The notes below the pieces were generated by a model, which saw only the letters and a program-made list of their open reading frames with translations, did not search any database and was not told the origin of the DNA. A stretch of DNA of 54,627 bases from Thermoplasmata archaeon (GTDB taxonomy: Archaea; Thermoplasmatota; Thermoplasmata; GCA-020350865), in assembly GCA_020351895.1 (NCBI GenBank), contig CP070672.1, forward strand, positions 3,577,749 through 3,632,375, written 5' to 3'. A program made the translations under genes and the position numbers. Position 1 is the first letter of the stretch. Every line of letters begins with the position of its first letter. Below, in pieces: positions 30,679 to 38,983 of the stretch.

Positions 30679-30767
30679 TCACATTTTTAAATATGCATTG
30701 GTCAAAACTCTAAACCAATATTAATAAATATTCCTAAATGCATATTATTTTTGAGTCGATTAATCAC
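30672..30767 (+). promoter_or_regulatory. Inverted and direct repeats in the promoter of the second FG-GAP gene
   Basis: An inverted repeat ATTGGT (30697-30702) / ACCAAT (30714-30719) overlaps a TATA-like ACCAATATTAATAAATA (30714-30730). That string closely matches ACCAATATTATTATAAATA upstream of the first paralogue (about 26975-26993). A direct repeat CGATTAATCAC occurs at 30672-30682 and 30757-30767; its core GATTAATC is a palindrome, and the first copy overlaps the stop codon of paralogue 1. Co-regulation of the pair is inferred. Confidence 0.45.
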
Positions 30768-30826
30768 CAATACCAATTCCATTGAAAAGCACATAAATAT
30801 CCAACTGGAAAATAAAGGGTGATAAT

Positions 30827-33800
30827 ATGCCGCGAAAAATGGAAATTTCTTTGGAGGGCAATAGGATTTTAACCGTGCTAATTATTAGCATGATGATAAT
30901 ATCAGGAATCCTTAGTTTTGTATCACAGGAGATTAAGATTGATGATAACGCAATAGATTTCCACAATAACGAGGACGAAACAGAAAATAGTCTACAAATG
31001 TCTACAGAGTGGCTAAGTCCTCAGGAGAAAACGAGAAATGGAGATGAGGAGTATTTGAAATTAATACATGAAATAGGCTATGGGACAGATATAGGGGATG
31101 AAAACTCCATTACTTCTGCAGATGTGGATAATGATGGCATGAATGAGATTATTTTTGGAAATCATGAGGGATATATACATATAATTCAATATTTAGATGG
31201 GGAATATGTTGATGTATGGAAGAGCCCGAACCTTGGATCCTATATCCCTGCCCTAACGACCTGTGATACCGATGGCGATGAAATAGTGGAAATCGTAGTG
31301 GGGACTGGATCTGGTGATCTTATTATATTTGGATATCAACCTGGCAACGGAAGTTATATGCAGGAATGGGCGGATTTCTTGTTTGCCTTTGATGTTGTTG
31401 GATTGGCAGCAGATGATGTGGACAACGATGGCTTTGTGGAGATCGTAACAGGATCAAGCAGTTTTGCAGAAATCCCGCTGCCCAACGTGCATGTCTTTGG
31501 TTATGATGGTGATACATACGAACTTGAATGGTTGTATTGGGCAGAGGACTCGTATTATAATCATGCACGAACCGTGGCAATTGGTGACGTTGACAATGAT
31601 TGGACAAAGGAGTTCGTTGTGGGTATAAGCGAGTTTAAGTATGCCACAACAACTCCCCGGGGTTCTTTTTACGTGTTTGGCTACAACAATGGAATATATA
31701 CAGTGGAATGGAAAAGGGACGATAACAGCGTGGATGTCATTGATATCGACGTTGGGGATGTGGATTCGGACGGATTTGAAGAAATTGTTGTGGGTTCAGG
31801 TACAGCAAATATATATGGATATGACAGTGGTGCATATCATATTGAAAATGTTATACAAGATTATTTTGCCAATGTGGAGGTTGGAAATGTAAACAATGAT
31901 GATACAATAGAAATCGTTACAGGATCAGGTTATTCCATAAGGGTATGGCAGGAGGATACCCAGATTTGGCAAAGCGAGGCCTACTCCTTAGACGTTAATG
32001 GCATAGAAATAAATGATTGTGATGTAGATATGACTTGTGAGATCATATTAGGCATGGGAGATCCTTTTACACAATCAGGGGTAGTAATAATTGGTTTTGA
32101 CGGTTTTGATTTTCAGGAAGAGTGGGAAGGTAAGTACATCTCAATTGTATATTCGGTAGGTATAGATGATGTTGATAATGATTTAAAAAATGAAATATTG
32201 CTGGGTATGGATTATGGAAACATCTTCGTTTTTGTTTTTGAAAATGGGGAATATTCATTGAAGGATAACATTTCCCTTCCCAGTGATTATGATGTTAGGT
32301 ACATCCTTTGCTGTGACTTTGAAGGTGATGGTACCAATGAGATTGCAGTAATCATGCCTTTTGATATATTTTTTATAAGATACGTCAATGGAAATTTCGA
32401 GATGATCGATTACCTGGAAATCGTAAACGGCGCTGTTACCGCAGCCGATGTTCAGGACGTTGACAGCGATGACAATCCAGAAATAATAATCGGTGACGAT
32501 ATGGGATTCCTGTATATAATCGGTTTTGATGGTAGTTCTTTCTGTATAAAATGGGAGAGCCAAATCTATAATACCGCAGTTACAGCTCTGGGCGTCGGTA
32601 ATACAGATAGCGATGGTATAATCGAGATCGTTTTGGGGGGATACGACACCGACATTATATTCACCGAATATATCATATACATCCTTGGAAAAGAGGGGAA
32701 TGACTATATCGAAGAGTGGTCACAGATTGCTGATAGTACAATATATGCTGTGGATGTTGGCGATTCAGATAATGATGGTGTAAACGAGTTTACTTTTATG
32801 GAAGGTTCTTTGGATCTATACATTTATGGATGGGATGGAACCTCATACACTTCAGAATGGAGTACATCTGATTTTTTTGGAATTTATGATGATTGCATAG
32901 ATATTTCCGAGATCGAAATTAGTGGGGAAAATAAACTTATTATCGGTGAAGATGAATTGTATGTTATTAAATATGGAATGACTTATGAGTACCAATGGCA
33001 AACAGACACAATAGATACTGATATCGAATGTATTTCTGTTGGAGACACGGACAGTCATGGATCTTCCGAAATCGTGGTCAGTATTGGGGCATACATTTTC
33101 ATTTATGGAAAGGAAATACGGCCCACTGCCTCCCTTTCAGCAAAAACTACCGCCTATGTCGGAGAAGAAATCGTGTTTGATGGATCATCATCAAAGGGTG
33201 TGGGTACCCTCGAATATTTCTTTGATTTTGGTGACGGCTCGGATACTGGGTGGATAACTGAACCTATAGTAACGCACAGCTATTCAAATACCGGCACCTA
33301 TATTGCTTCGCTAATAGTCAGGGATGAAAATGGGATTGAAAGTATCAATCCTACCGATATCTCCATTACGGTTATAAAGCCAAATATAGCTCCCACAGCT
33401 TCTATAGATGTTATCACTCCGAATCCTGCAACAGAGGGCGAAACAGTGAGTTTCACGGGTCATGGCGGTGATGAGGATGGCTACATAACAGCCTACTTAT
33501 GGGAATCCAATATTAACGGCTATCTTAATGATTCGGCCTCCTTCAGTATTTCAACATTATCTGTAGGCACGCATACAATATTTTTTAAGGTAAGGGACGA
33601 TAAAGAAACCTGGTCTGGAAGTGATAATAAGACACTAGTGATAGATCCAAAGGCTCCAGATCAAAATCAGGTACCAAAAGCGTATATAGATTCTATCTCT
33701 CCAAGTCGAGCAGAAGAAGGAGTAACCATAAACTTTACTGGGCATGGTATTGACGATGACGGCATAATTATTTCCTATTATTGGGAATCTGATATCGACG

Positions 33801-34459
33801 GTACATTAAGCGATAAAGAGACTTTCAGCACTTCATCTTTGTCTGTTGGAACACATACTATATTATTTAGGGTCAAGGATGATAACGATGCCTGGTCTGA
33901 ACCAGATGATGCCACCTTGATTATCGATCCCATCCCACAAAATCAGGCTCCAATCGCCTATATAGACAATGTTGGTCCGAATCCCGCAACAGAAGGTGAT
34001 ACAGTGACTTTCGAGGGATATGGGGTTGATAATGATGGTTTAATAATCTCATATTCTTGGGAATCTGATATCGATGGAATTCTCAGTCCCGAGAGGTCAT
34101 TCAGCACATCTTCCTTGTCTGTTGGAGAGCATGAGATAACATTCAAGGTTCAGGATGATAAAGAAATGTGGTCTCAATCAGAGAGCATTACTTTGGTTGT
34201 TAATGAGAAAGATGGTAAAGAACCCACAAATGGATGGGAGATAGGTGATTTTATACTAACCATGATTTTATTAATAATTCTTCCTGTATCGATAATACTT
34301 GTCATTATAGCATACACCTTTTCAAAAAAGAGATCGGAGGGTAGTTCTGAGGTGACAGACTGCCCTAATTGCGGCTCTTTTTTCACTGTGACCTCCTCAA
34401 TTCGGCCTTTAGCAGTACAATGTCCGATCTGCAATCAGAGCACTGTTTTATCCGACTAA
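30827..34459 (+). CDS. FG-GAP/VCBS propeller surface protein with PKD domains, TM and cytoplasmic zinc ribbon (paralogue 2)
   Basis: A 1210-residue protein with the same architecture as its upstream neighbour. It has a signal helix, about 13 FG-GAP/VCBS repeats (DVDNDGMNEIIFG, DVDSDGFEEIVVG and similar), a PKD domain (FDFGDGSDTGW), three PKD/Ig-like domains, a membrane helix (about 1142-1164) and a zinc ribbon (C1179, C1182, C1199, C1202; CPNCGSFF...CPIC). ATG 30827 has GGGTGATAAT upstream. The match to paralogue 1 extends from the first 15 residues to the C-terminus, with many blade loops diverged. This indicates whole-gene duplication followed by divergence of the exposed propeller while the cytoplasmic ribbon was kept. 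Confidence 0.9.
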   Translation: MPRKMEISLEGNRILTVLIISMMIISGILSFVSQEIKIDDNAIDFHNNEDETENSLQMSTEWLSPQEKTRNGDEEYLKLIHEIGYGTDIGDENSITSADVDNDGMNEIIFGNHEGYIHIIQYLDGEYVDVWKSPNLGSYIPALTTCDTDGDEIVEIVVGTGSGDLIIFGYQPGNGSYMQEWADFLFAFDVVGLAADDVDNDGFVEIVTGSSSFAEIPLPNVHVFGYDGDTYELEWLYWAEDSYYNHARTVAIGDVDNDWTKEFVVGISEFKYATTTPRGSFYVFGYNNGIYTVEWKRDDNSVDVIDIDVGDVDSDGFEEIVVGSGTANIYGYDSGAYHIENVIQDYFANVEVGNVNNDDTIEIVTGSGYSIRVWQEDTQIWQSEAYSLDVNGIEINDCDVDMTCEIILGMGDPFTQSGVVIIGFDGFDFQEEWEGKYISIVYSVGIDDVDNDLKNEILLGMDYGNIFVFVFENGEYSLKDNISLPSDYDVRYILCCDFEGDGTNEIAVIMPFDIFFIRYVNGNFEMIDYLEIVNGAVTAADVQDVDSDDNPEIIIGDDMGFLYIIGFDGSSFCIKWESQIYNTAVTALGVGNTDSDGIIEIVLGGYDTDIIFTEYIIYILGKEGNDYIEEWSQIADSTIYAVDVGDSDNDGVNEFTFMEGSLDLYIYGWDGTSYTSEWSTSDFFGIYDDCIDISEIEISGENKLIIGEDELYVIKYGMTYEYQWQTDTIDTDIECISVGDTDSHGSSEIVVSIGAYIFIYGKEIRPTASLSAKTTAYVGEEIVFDGSSSKGVGTLEYFFDFGDGSDTGWITEPIVTHSYSNTGTYIASLIVRDENGIESINPTDISITVIKPNIAPTASIDVITPNPATEGETVSFTGHGGDEDGYITAYLWESNINGYLNDSASFSISTLSVGTHTIFFKVRDDKETWSGSDNKTLVIDPKAPDQNQVPKAYIDSISPSRAEEGVTINFTGHGIDDDGIIISYYWESDIDGTLSDKETFSTSSLSVGTHTILFRVKDDNDAWSEPDDATLIIDPIPQNQAPIAYIDNVGPNPATEGDTVTFEGYGVDNDGLIISYSWESDIDGILSPERSFSTSSLSVGEHEITFKVQDDKEMWSQSESITLVVNEKDGKEPTNGWEIGDFILTMILLIILPVSIILVIIAYTFSKKRSEGSSEVTDCPNCGSFFTVTSSIRPLAVQCPICNQSTVLSD

Positions 34460-34528
34460 ATTTCTTTTTTCTTAAAGACCGAAAATAAGAATACACTTTG
34501 TATCCATCCAGGTTGAAGGAGGCCTAGG

Positions 34529-35314
34529 ATGGAAGTAATCGATCTTTCAAAGGAGCACGAGCAATTGTTTTTTCTATGCCTCGAGGATTGGTCAGATGAA
34601 ATGAAGGAATCAGGTACACATAAGGAAGTCTGGTACTATAAAATGAAGGATTCCGGTCTTAGGGTGAAACTGGCAAAGGATGATAAAGGTGAAATTGGGG
34701 GAATGATACAGTATTTACCAATCGAGCATTCACCTGCCGAAGGTAGTGATCTATACTTCGTATTGTGTATATGGGTTCATGGCTATGAAGAGGGCAGGGG
34801 CAATTTCCAGTAGAAGGGAATGGGAAAAGCCCTAATTGCTGCTGCCGAGGAGGATGTAATGAAGCTGGGGGCCAAGGGTATAGTGGCATGGGGTGTTTCA
34901 TTGCCTTTTTGGATGAAGGCTTCATGGTTCAAAAAACAGGGATACAAGAAGGTTGACAAGAACGGGATTTCGGTTCTTCTTTGGAAGCCATTTTCACAGG
35001 ATGCAGTTCCACCAAAATGGATCAAATCTGGAAAAAGGGTGGAGATCAACCCTGGCAAGGTGACTGTTTGTGCCTTTAAGGCGGGATGGTGCCCGGCCCA
35101 GAACATAGTATTCGAAAGGGCGAGGAAGGCCTCTATGGAATTCGGGGACAAGGTCCTTTTTAGGGAAATCGATACATCTGACAGGGATGTGTTTTTGGAA
35201 TGGGGGATCTCAGATGCTTTATTCGTGGATGGAAAAGAGGTGAGGACAGGCCCACCACCTTCCTACGAAAAGATCAAGAAGACCATAGGTAAAAGGGCAA
35301 GAAAAATCAAGTAA
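34529..35314 (+). pseudogene. GNAT acetyltransferase with YoaP domain, interrupted by in-frame TAG
   Basis: One frame runs from ATG 34529 (GGAGG six bases upstream) to TAA 35314, broken only by TAG at 34811-34813 (codon 95). Residues 1-94 and 96-160 are the two halves of a GNAT fold. The stop falls inside the acetyl-CoA loop, read as Q-[TAG]-KGMGKAL, matching the Q/RxxGxG/A motif. Residues after about 170 form a YoaP-like domain (FKAGWCPAQN, IDTSDRDVFLEWG, RTGPPPSYEKI). From memory, homologues read one continuous protein here. Explanations are a recent nonsense mutation, a sequencing error, or readthrough. Pyrrolysine coding is disfavoured because TAG ends many genes here. The sequence is otherwise undecayed. 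Re-initiation at ATG 34820 would lack half the fold and has no spaced ribosome binding site. Confidence 0.8.
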
Positions 35315-35339
35315 ATCCCCCTGAAAAGAGAAGCAAATG

Positions 35340-35350
35340 TTTTTATATCA
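35340..35350 (+). promoter_or_regulatory. TATA box of the S8e-SRP19 operon
   Basis: TTTTTATATCA, preceded by the purine-rich AGCAAATG (BRE-like), lies about 45-50 bases before ATG 35393 and within 30 bases of the upstream stop. The expected transcript start is near 35372. Confidence 0.55.
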
Positions 35351-35392
35351 CTCAGCCTATTGAGGCAAACTACCAGGCCGGAGATTGAAAAA

Positions 35393-35776
35393 ATGGGACT
35401 TTGGCAAGGAAAGTCAAACAGAAAGACTTCAGGCGGAAAATTTCGCCATGCAAGAAAGAAAAGAAAGTTCGAGATCGGAGCAGAGGCTCAAACCACAACA
35501 ATCGGGGATGAAAGAAAGAAGTTTGCGCGGACGAGAGCCGGTAATCAGAAGGTAAGGGTTCTCAGCACAGATAAGGTAAATGTGATGATACCAAAGAAGA
35601 AACAGGTGAAAACCTCTAAGATAATTAGCGTGCTGGAAAATCCGTCAAATCCGCACTACGTTCAGCGTAACATCATAACCAAGGGAGCCATAATTCAGAC
35701 CGAGCTGGGACGCGCCAAGGTCACATCAAGACCAGGCCAGGATGGTATCATCAACGCGATTTTGATCTCAGAATAG
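35393..35776 (+). CDS. rps8e: 30S ribosomal protein S8e
   Basis: A 127-residue archaeal/eukaryotic-type small-subunit protein. It starts MGLWQGKSNRKTSGGKFR and continues with a strongly basic N-terminus (HARKKRKFEIG). The conserved core NPSNPHYVQRNIITKGAII and the C-terminal SRPGQDGIINAIL are typical of the family. I use ATG 35393 rather than an upstream in-frame start because the family begins with MxxWQG and GGAG lies nearby. It is co-transcribed with SRP19, 22 bases apart. It ends in TAG at the normal family end. Confidence 0.97.
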   Translation: MGLWQGKSNRKTSGGKFRHARKKRKFEIGAEAQTTTIGDERKKFARTRAGNQKVRVLSTDKVNVMIPKKKQVKTSKIISVLENPSNPHYVQRNIITKGAIIQTELGRAKVTSRPGQDGIINAILISE

Positions 35777-35798
35777 GTTTGAGGCAAGGATTGAGATC

Positions 35799-36080
35799 AT
35801 GCCCAAGAAGAAGGAGAAGTTCATTGTTCTTTATCCAGAGTATTTTACTTCAAAATATTCGAGGTCAGAGGGAAGGAGGATTCCTAAAAAAATGGCCAAG
35901 TCCTCCCCCACTGTTGAGGATATCGAAAAGGCCGCCAAATCCCTGGGCCTGAATCCTGTTGTTGAGAAGGACAAATCATATCCCAGATTCTGGTACAAGA
36001 AGAGAGGCAGGGTTTTAGTTGAGAAGAAGATGTCCAAAACCGAGCTTTTGAAGAAGATAGGAAAGGGTCTAGGGAAGTGA
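35799..36080 (+). CDS. srp19: Signal recognition particle 19 kDa protein
   Basis: A 93-residue protein with the SRP19 fold signatures LYPEYFTSKYSRSEGRRIPKK, YPRFWYKKRGRVLVEKK and a basic C-terminus (LLKKIGKGLGK). SRP19 binds the 7S RNA and promotes assembly of SRP54 for co-translational membrane targeting. That is relevant in a genome with so many exported proteins, though the link is general. It is the second gene of the S8e transcript. The ribosome binding site is weak (GAGATC), so translation may depend on coupling. Confidence 0.95.
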   Translation: MPKKKEKFIVLYPEYFTSKYSRSEGRRIPKKMAKSSPTVEDIEKAAKSLGLNPVVEKDKSYPRFWYKKRGRVLVEKKMSKTELLKKIGKGLGK

Positions 36081-36181
36081 GTTTATAAAATTGGGATTTG
36101 TCTTCTACCTTTTCTATATGGCATGAATATATCTATAGGTCAATGTTTCATAGGTATCTTTCACTTTTCAATATTCATGAT

Positions 36182-36472
36182 CTACCTGTCCTGCAGTGTC
36201 TCCACCGCATCCACCAACTTCTTGCCTGCAGAGACGCAGTCTATTGAATGTATAACAGCCCCCATGATTTCAAGGGTCTTTTCCACTTCCTTGTAATTTA
36301 TATCAGTACCCTCGATCGTTATCTTGAGGCTGTCGGTCTCCTTATCCACCTCCTCCAGCATGCAGTTCACTCCCGATACCCCCCTTAAGGAACTGAGCCT
36401 TTTGGAGACCTCTACAATAGATGGATTATGCGGTTTTAAAACATCCAAAATCAACCGTTTTATCTCGCTCAA
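36182..36472 (-). CDS. DUF211 family protein
   Basis: A protein of 96 residues matching archaeal DUF211: SEIKRLILDVLKPHNPSIVE, then LRGVSGVNCMLEEVD, KITIEGTDINY and the C-terminal GAVIHSIDCVSAG. Family members fold as ferredoxin-like oligomers of unknown function. I choose TTG 36472, one base after the stop of the upstream 56-residue gene, whose last codons carry AAGGAGG. This gives the usual family length. A much longer reading to 36610 overlaps the upstream gene and adds a spurious hydrophobic N-terminus. Translation is probably coupled. It ends in TAG. Confidence 0.85.
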   Translation of the reverse strand: MSEIKRLILDVLKPHNPSIVEVSKRLSSLRGVSGVNCMLEEVDKETDSLKITIEGTDINYKEVEKTLEIMGAVIHSIDCVSAGKKLVDAVETLQDR

Positions 36473-36473
36473 T

Positions 36474-36644
36474 TTACTTACTTCCTCCTTTTTTGGGTCT
36501 GCTACAAACAGCGAACTCATCGCCATCAAAAAAAACGTCCAAATCAGGATTCGCCTCTTGAATCTCTTGAATCTTATCAACAACATCTTGAAGAGTGATT
36601 GATGAATCATTTTTGTCTATCTTGAGCTCAATTTTTTTCTCCAT
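36474..36644 (-). CDS. Small conserved-looking protein upstream of DUF211
   Basis: A 56-residue protein beginning MEKKIELKIDKNDSSITLQD and ending CSRPKKGGSK. A strong GGAGG lies six bases before ATG 36644, which supports this start over a longer reading to 36710. It has a mixed beta-alpha pattern, an acidic middle (ANPDLDVFFDGDE), one cysteine, no membrane helix and no motif I recognise. Its last codons form the ribosome binding site of the DUF211 gene, so the two are co-translated and may work together. A TATA-like AAATATTTATAC near 36730 (minus) could be the promoter. Confidence 0.65.
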   Translation of the reverse strand: MEKKIELKIDKNDSSITLQDVVDKIQEIQEANPDLDVFFDGDEFAVCSRPKKGGSK

Positions 36645-36823
36645 CAACATCCTCCATTTCATTCCTTTGGATTTATATGGATAAGCAGAATTGGAAACTC
36701 GAAAATACACATGTTTTAACTTGTATAAATATTTTATGTAAATGTAATTTATCGTTTTTATGGGGATTAATGATTATAAAACGCATTTTTCTCTGTTCTA
36801 TTAACCTTGATAACTTCAATTAA

Positions 36824-36835
36824 CTATATATAAAA
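36824..36835 (+). promoter_or_regulatory. TATA box of the S6e / aIF2-gamma operon
   Basis: CTATATATAAAA lies about 55 bases before ATG 36885, placing the transcript start near 36855-36860 with a short leader carrying GGGTG. It is in the 240-base divergent spacer shared with the DUF211 operon. Confidence 0.6.
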
Positions 36836-36884
36836 TAAAAACCTTAGGGCTTTTCTACGAACATAAATAGCAATGGGTGCTGTC

Positions 36885-37277
36885 ATGGTGGAATTCAAAA
36901 CAGTGATTTCGGATCCTAGATCAGGCAAGACATATCAATGGAACGTAAAAGGCCATCACGCCAATTCACTTATTGGCAAGAGAATCGGTGATGAGGTGGA
37001 TGGTATATTCGTCAGTCTACCAGGTTACAAGCTAGAAGTTACAGGGGGAAGTGATAAGGACGGTTTTCCCATGAGGAAGGAAATCCCGGGTCCCAGGAGA
37101 AGGAAGGTTCTGATCACTGAAGGTATCGGTTTTCATCCAGATGATAAGGGAGTGAGAAAGAGAAAGACCCTGAGGGGCAACACCATATCACCCGATATTG
37201 TACAGGTCAATATGAAGATCACGTCTTTCGGTTCGAAGTCCATTGAGGATCTACTCAAAGAAGAGGAAAGTAAATGA
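36885..37277 (+). CDS. rps6e: 30S ribosomal protein S6e
   Basis: A 130-residue S6e. It starts [18 protein letters not shown] and contains [11 protein letters not shown], the core [19 protein letters not shown] and the basic [22 protein letters not shown] 36885 is chosen over 36873 because GGTG precedes it at good spacing and family members begin MxEFK. Its TGA overlaps the start of aIF2-gamma (ATGA), the common archaeal arrangement of these two translation genes. Confidence 0.97.
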   Translation: MVEFKTVISDPRSGKTYQWNVKGHHANSLIGKRIGDEVDGIFVSLPGYKLEVTGGSDKDGFPMRKEIPGPRRRKVLITEGIGFHPDDKGVRKRKTLRGNTISPDIVQVNMKITSFGSKSIEDLLKEEESK

Positions 37278-38506
37278 AGGTTAAAAAACAGCCTGAAATG
37301 AACATTGGGATGGTAGGTCATGTCGATCATGGTAAAACAACCTTAACAAAGGCCCTTTCTGGGGAATGGACCGATCGTCACTCAGAGGAGATAAAGCGAG
37401 GAATCTCCATTAAGCTCGGATATGCTGACACAGCTTTTTACAAATGTCCGAAATGCTCTGAGCCTGCATGTTATTCCACCCACGATACATGTCCTGTTTG
37501 CGGTGAAAAGACCGAGTTTTTAAGGGCAGTATCCTTTGTTGATGCCCCAGGACACGAGACTCTAATGGCCACAATGCTTTCAGGAGCCGCAATTATGAAC
37601 GGCGCCCTACTCTTGATAGCTGCAAACGAGACTTGCCCTCAACCCCAAACCAAGGAGCATCTCATGGCTTTGCAGATCGCAGGTGTAAAGAACATAGTGG
37701 TAGTTCAAAACAAGATAGACATAGTCAGCGAGGAAACTCTGTTAAAGAATTATGAAGAGATAGAGGCTTTTATAAAGGAGACCAAACCCGAAGGAGCACC
37801 GATTATCCCTGTCTCAGCACACCACGATGCCAATTTGGATGTTCTCATCGAAACACTGGAAAAGAACATGCCAACGCCCCAGTTGGACACCTCTAAACCC
37901 GCAAGGATGTTCATTGCAAGATCCTTTGATATCAACACACCGGGCGACAGGCCAAAGAGCTTCAAGGGCGGTGTTATTGGCGGATCATTGATGCAGGGTA
38001 GCCTCAAAATCGGTGATAAGATTGAGATCACACCAGGAAGGGAGATAGAGGAAGGGGGAAGAAAGCGTAGGGAGAACTTACTGACCGAGGTGAGCTCTCT
38101 TTTCTCAGGTGGCAGATCATACAAACAGGTCGGTCCTGGTGGTCTTGTGGGAATAGGTACACTTCTTGACCCATTATTCACGAAATCCGATGCCCTTACA
38201 GGTAAACTAGTTGGTATCCCAGGAACTCTTCCAGAAATATGGGATAGGTTAACCATAGACGTTCATCTTTTAGATTATGTTGTGGGCTCCTCAGAGGATA
38301 TCAAGGTCGAGGATATTAAAACCAGGGAGCCTTTGATGTTGAGCATAGGCACCACCACGACTGTGGGCATGGTCACCAGTGCAAGAGGTGATGAGGTGGA
38401 TGCCACGCTTAAAATCCCGGTTTGTGCCGAAAAGGGCCAGAGGGTCGCCATAAGCCGACGAATTTCCGGGAAATGGAGATTGATAGGATACGGCACGATC
38501 AGATGA
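37274..38506 (+). CDS. eif2g: Translation initiation factor aIF2 subunit gamma
   Basis: A 410-residue GTPase that carries initiator Met-tRNA to the small subunit as part of the aIF2 trimer. G1 is GHVDHGKT (15-22); a zinc knuckle with CxxC pairs at C58/C61 and C73/C76 is typical of the gamma subunit; G3 is DAPGH (90-94) and G4 NKID. Later beta-barrel domains end with [15 protein letters not shown], the standard C-terminus. It is translationally coupled to S6e and followed by a PIN gene after about 40 bases. Confidence 0.98.
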   Translation: MKVKKQPEMNIGMVGHVDHGKTTLTKALSGEWTDRHSEEIKRGISIKLGYADTAFYKCPKCSEPACYSTHDTCPVCGEKTEFLRAVSFVDAPGHETLMATMLSGAAIMNGALLLIAANETCPQPQTKEHLMALQIAGVKNIVVVQNKIDIVSEETLLKNYEEIEAFIKETKPEGAPIIPVSAHHDANLDVLIETLEKNMPTPQLDTSKPARMFIARSFDINTPGDRPKSFKGGVIGGSLMQGSLKIGDKIEITPGREIEEGGRKRRENLLTEVSSLFSGGRSYKQVGPGGLVGIGTLLDPLFTKSDALTGKLVGIPGTLPEIWDRLTIDVHLLDYVVGSSEDIKVEDIKTREPLMLSIGTTTTVGMVTSARGDEVDATLKIPVCAEKGQRVAISRRISGKWRLIGYGTIR

Positions 38507-38544
38507 GAGAGATTTTACATTTTTAATGGTTGGAATTGGTAATC

Positions 38545-38916
38545 ATGAAGGGAAGATCCTTCACCCCTGTTATCCTTGATACGAATGCCCTTCTCATGAT
38601 GTTCGAGTATAGAATCAATTTAGAGGACGAGCTCACAGGGCTTCTTGGAACCTATGAAATCTTGATTCCCACGGCGGTTCTTCATGAATTGAGATATTTA
38701 CAGAATTCACAAGCAAAAGCTGCATATAAATTTGCAGAAAGATACAGAACAATTGAATCCGTAAACAAGGGTGATGAAGCAATTTTAAGCCTGGCTATCA
38801 AGCTTAACGCGGTTGTTGTAACAAACGATCGAGAATTAAGAAGAAGATTGAAGGAAAACGAGCTGAGAGTCATTTACATCCGTCAAAGATCCTATCTTGC
38901 CATGGATATTCCATAA
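38545..38916 (+). CDS. PIN-domain ribonuclease-like protein (FCF1/VapC9-type)
   Basis: A 123-residue PIN domain with the four expected acidic positions: D12 in VILDTNALLM, E in VLHELRYL, D in NKGDEAIL and D in VVVTNDRELRRRL. It is slightly shorter than the FCF1 family and has no partner antitoxin gene next to it. Archaeal PIN genes are often found behind aIF2-gamma, where a role in RNA processing is more likely than toxin action; that is inference. ATG 38545 is preferred to TTG 38530, although the ribosome binding site (TTGGT) is weak. Confidence 0.85.
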   Translation: MKGRSFTPVILDTNALLMMFEYRINLEDELTGLLGTYEILIPTAVLHELRYLQNSQAKAAYKFAERYRTIESVNKGDEAILSLAIKLNAVVVTNDRELRRRLKENELRVIYIRQRSYLAMDIP

Positions 38917-38928
38917 GAAAATGGTATC

Positions 38929-38958
38929 TACTAAAAAAATAGTAAGTGATATATAATC
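38929..38958 (+). promoter_or_regulatory. Inverted repeat TACTA-N6-TAGTA and TATA box before ribK
   Basis: The inverted repeat TACTA (38929-38933) / TAGTA (38940-38944), separated by six A, directly abuts the TATA box TGATATATAATC (about 38948-38959). The ATG at 38984 is about 30 bases from the TATA centre, so the transcript is nearly leaderless. The downstream protein has its own helix-turn-helix, so this is the natural candidate for an autoregulatory operator. Confidence 0.55.
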
Positions 38959-38983
38959 TTTTTTACATTATATCAATGATACA

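Noticed and set aside
34811..34813. TAG as evidence of a pyrrolysine code
   Set aside because: TAG terminates several genes at natural protein ends here (zinc ribbon 1748, carboxyltransferase 3969, methyltransferase 6416, small membrane protein 25551, S8e, DUF211, aEF1-beta), and no pyl gene is in the window.
36724..36785. Imperfect CGTTTTTAT...ATAAAACG inverted repeat in the S6e/DUF211 spacer
   Set aside because: Imperfect arms in very AT-rich sequence; not above what composition would give.
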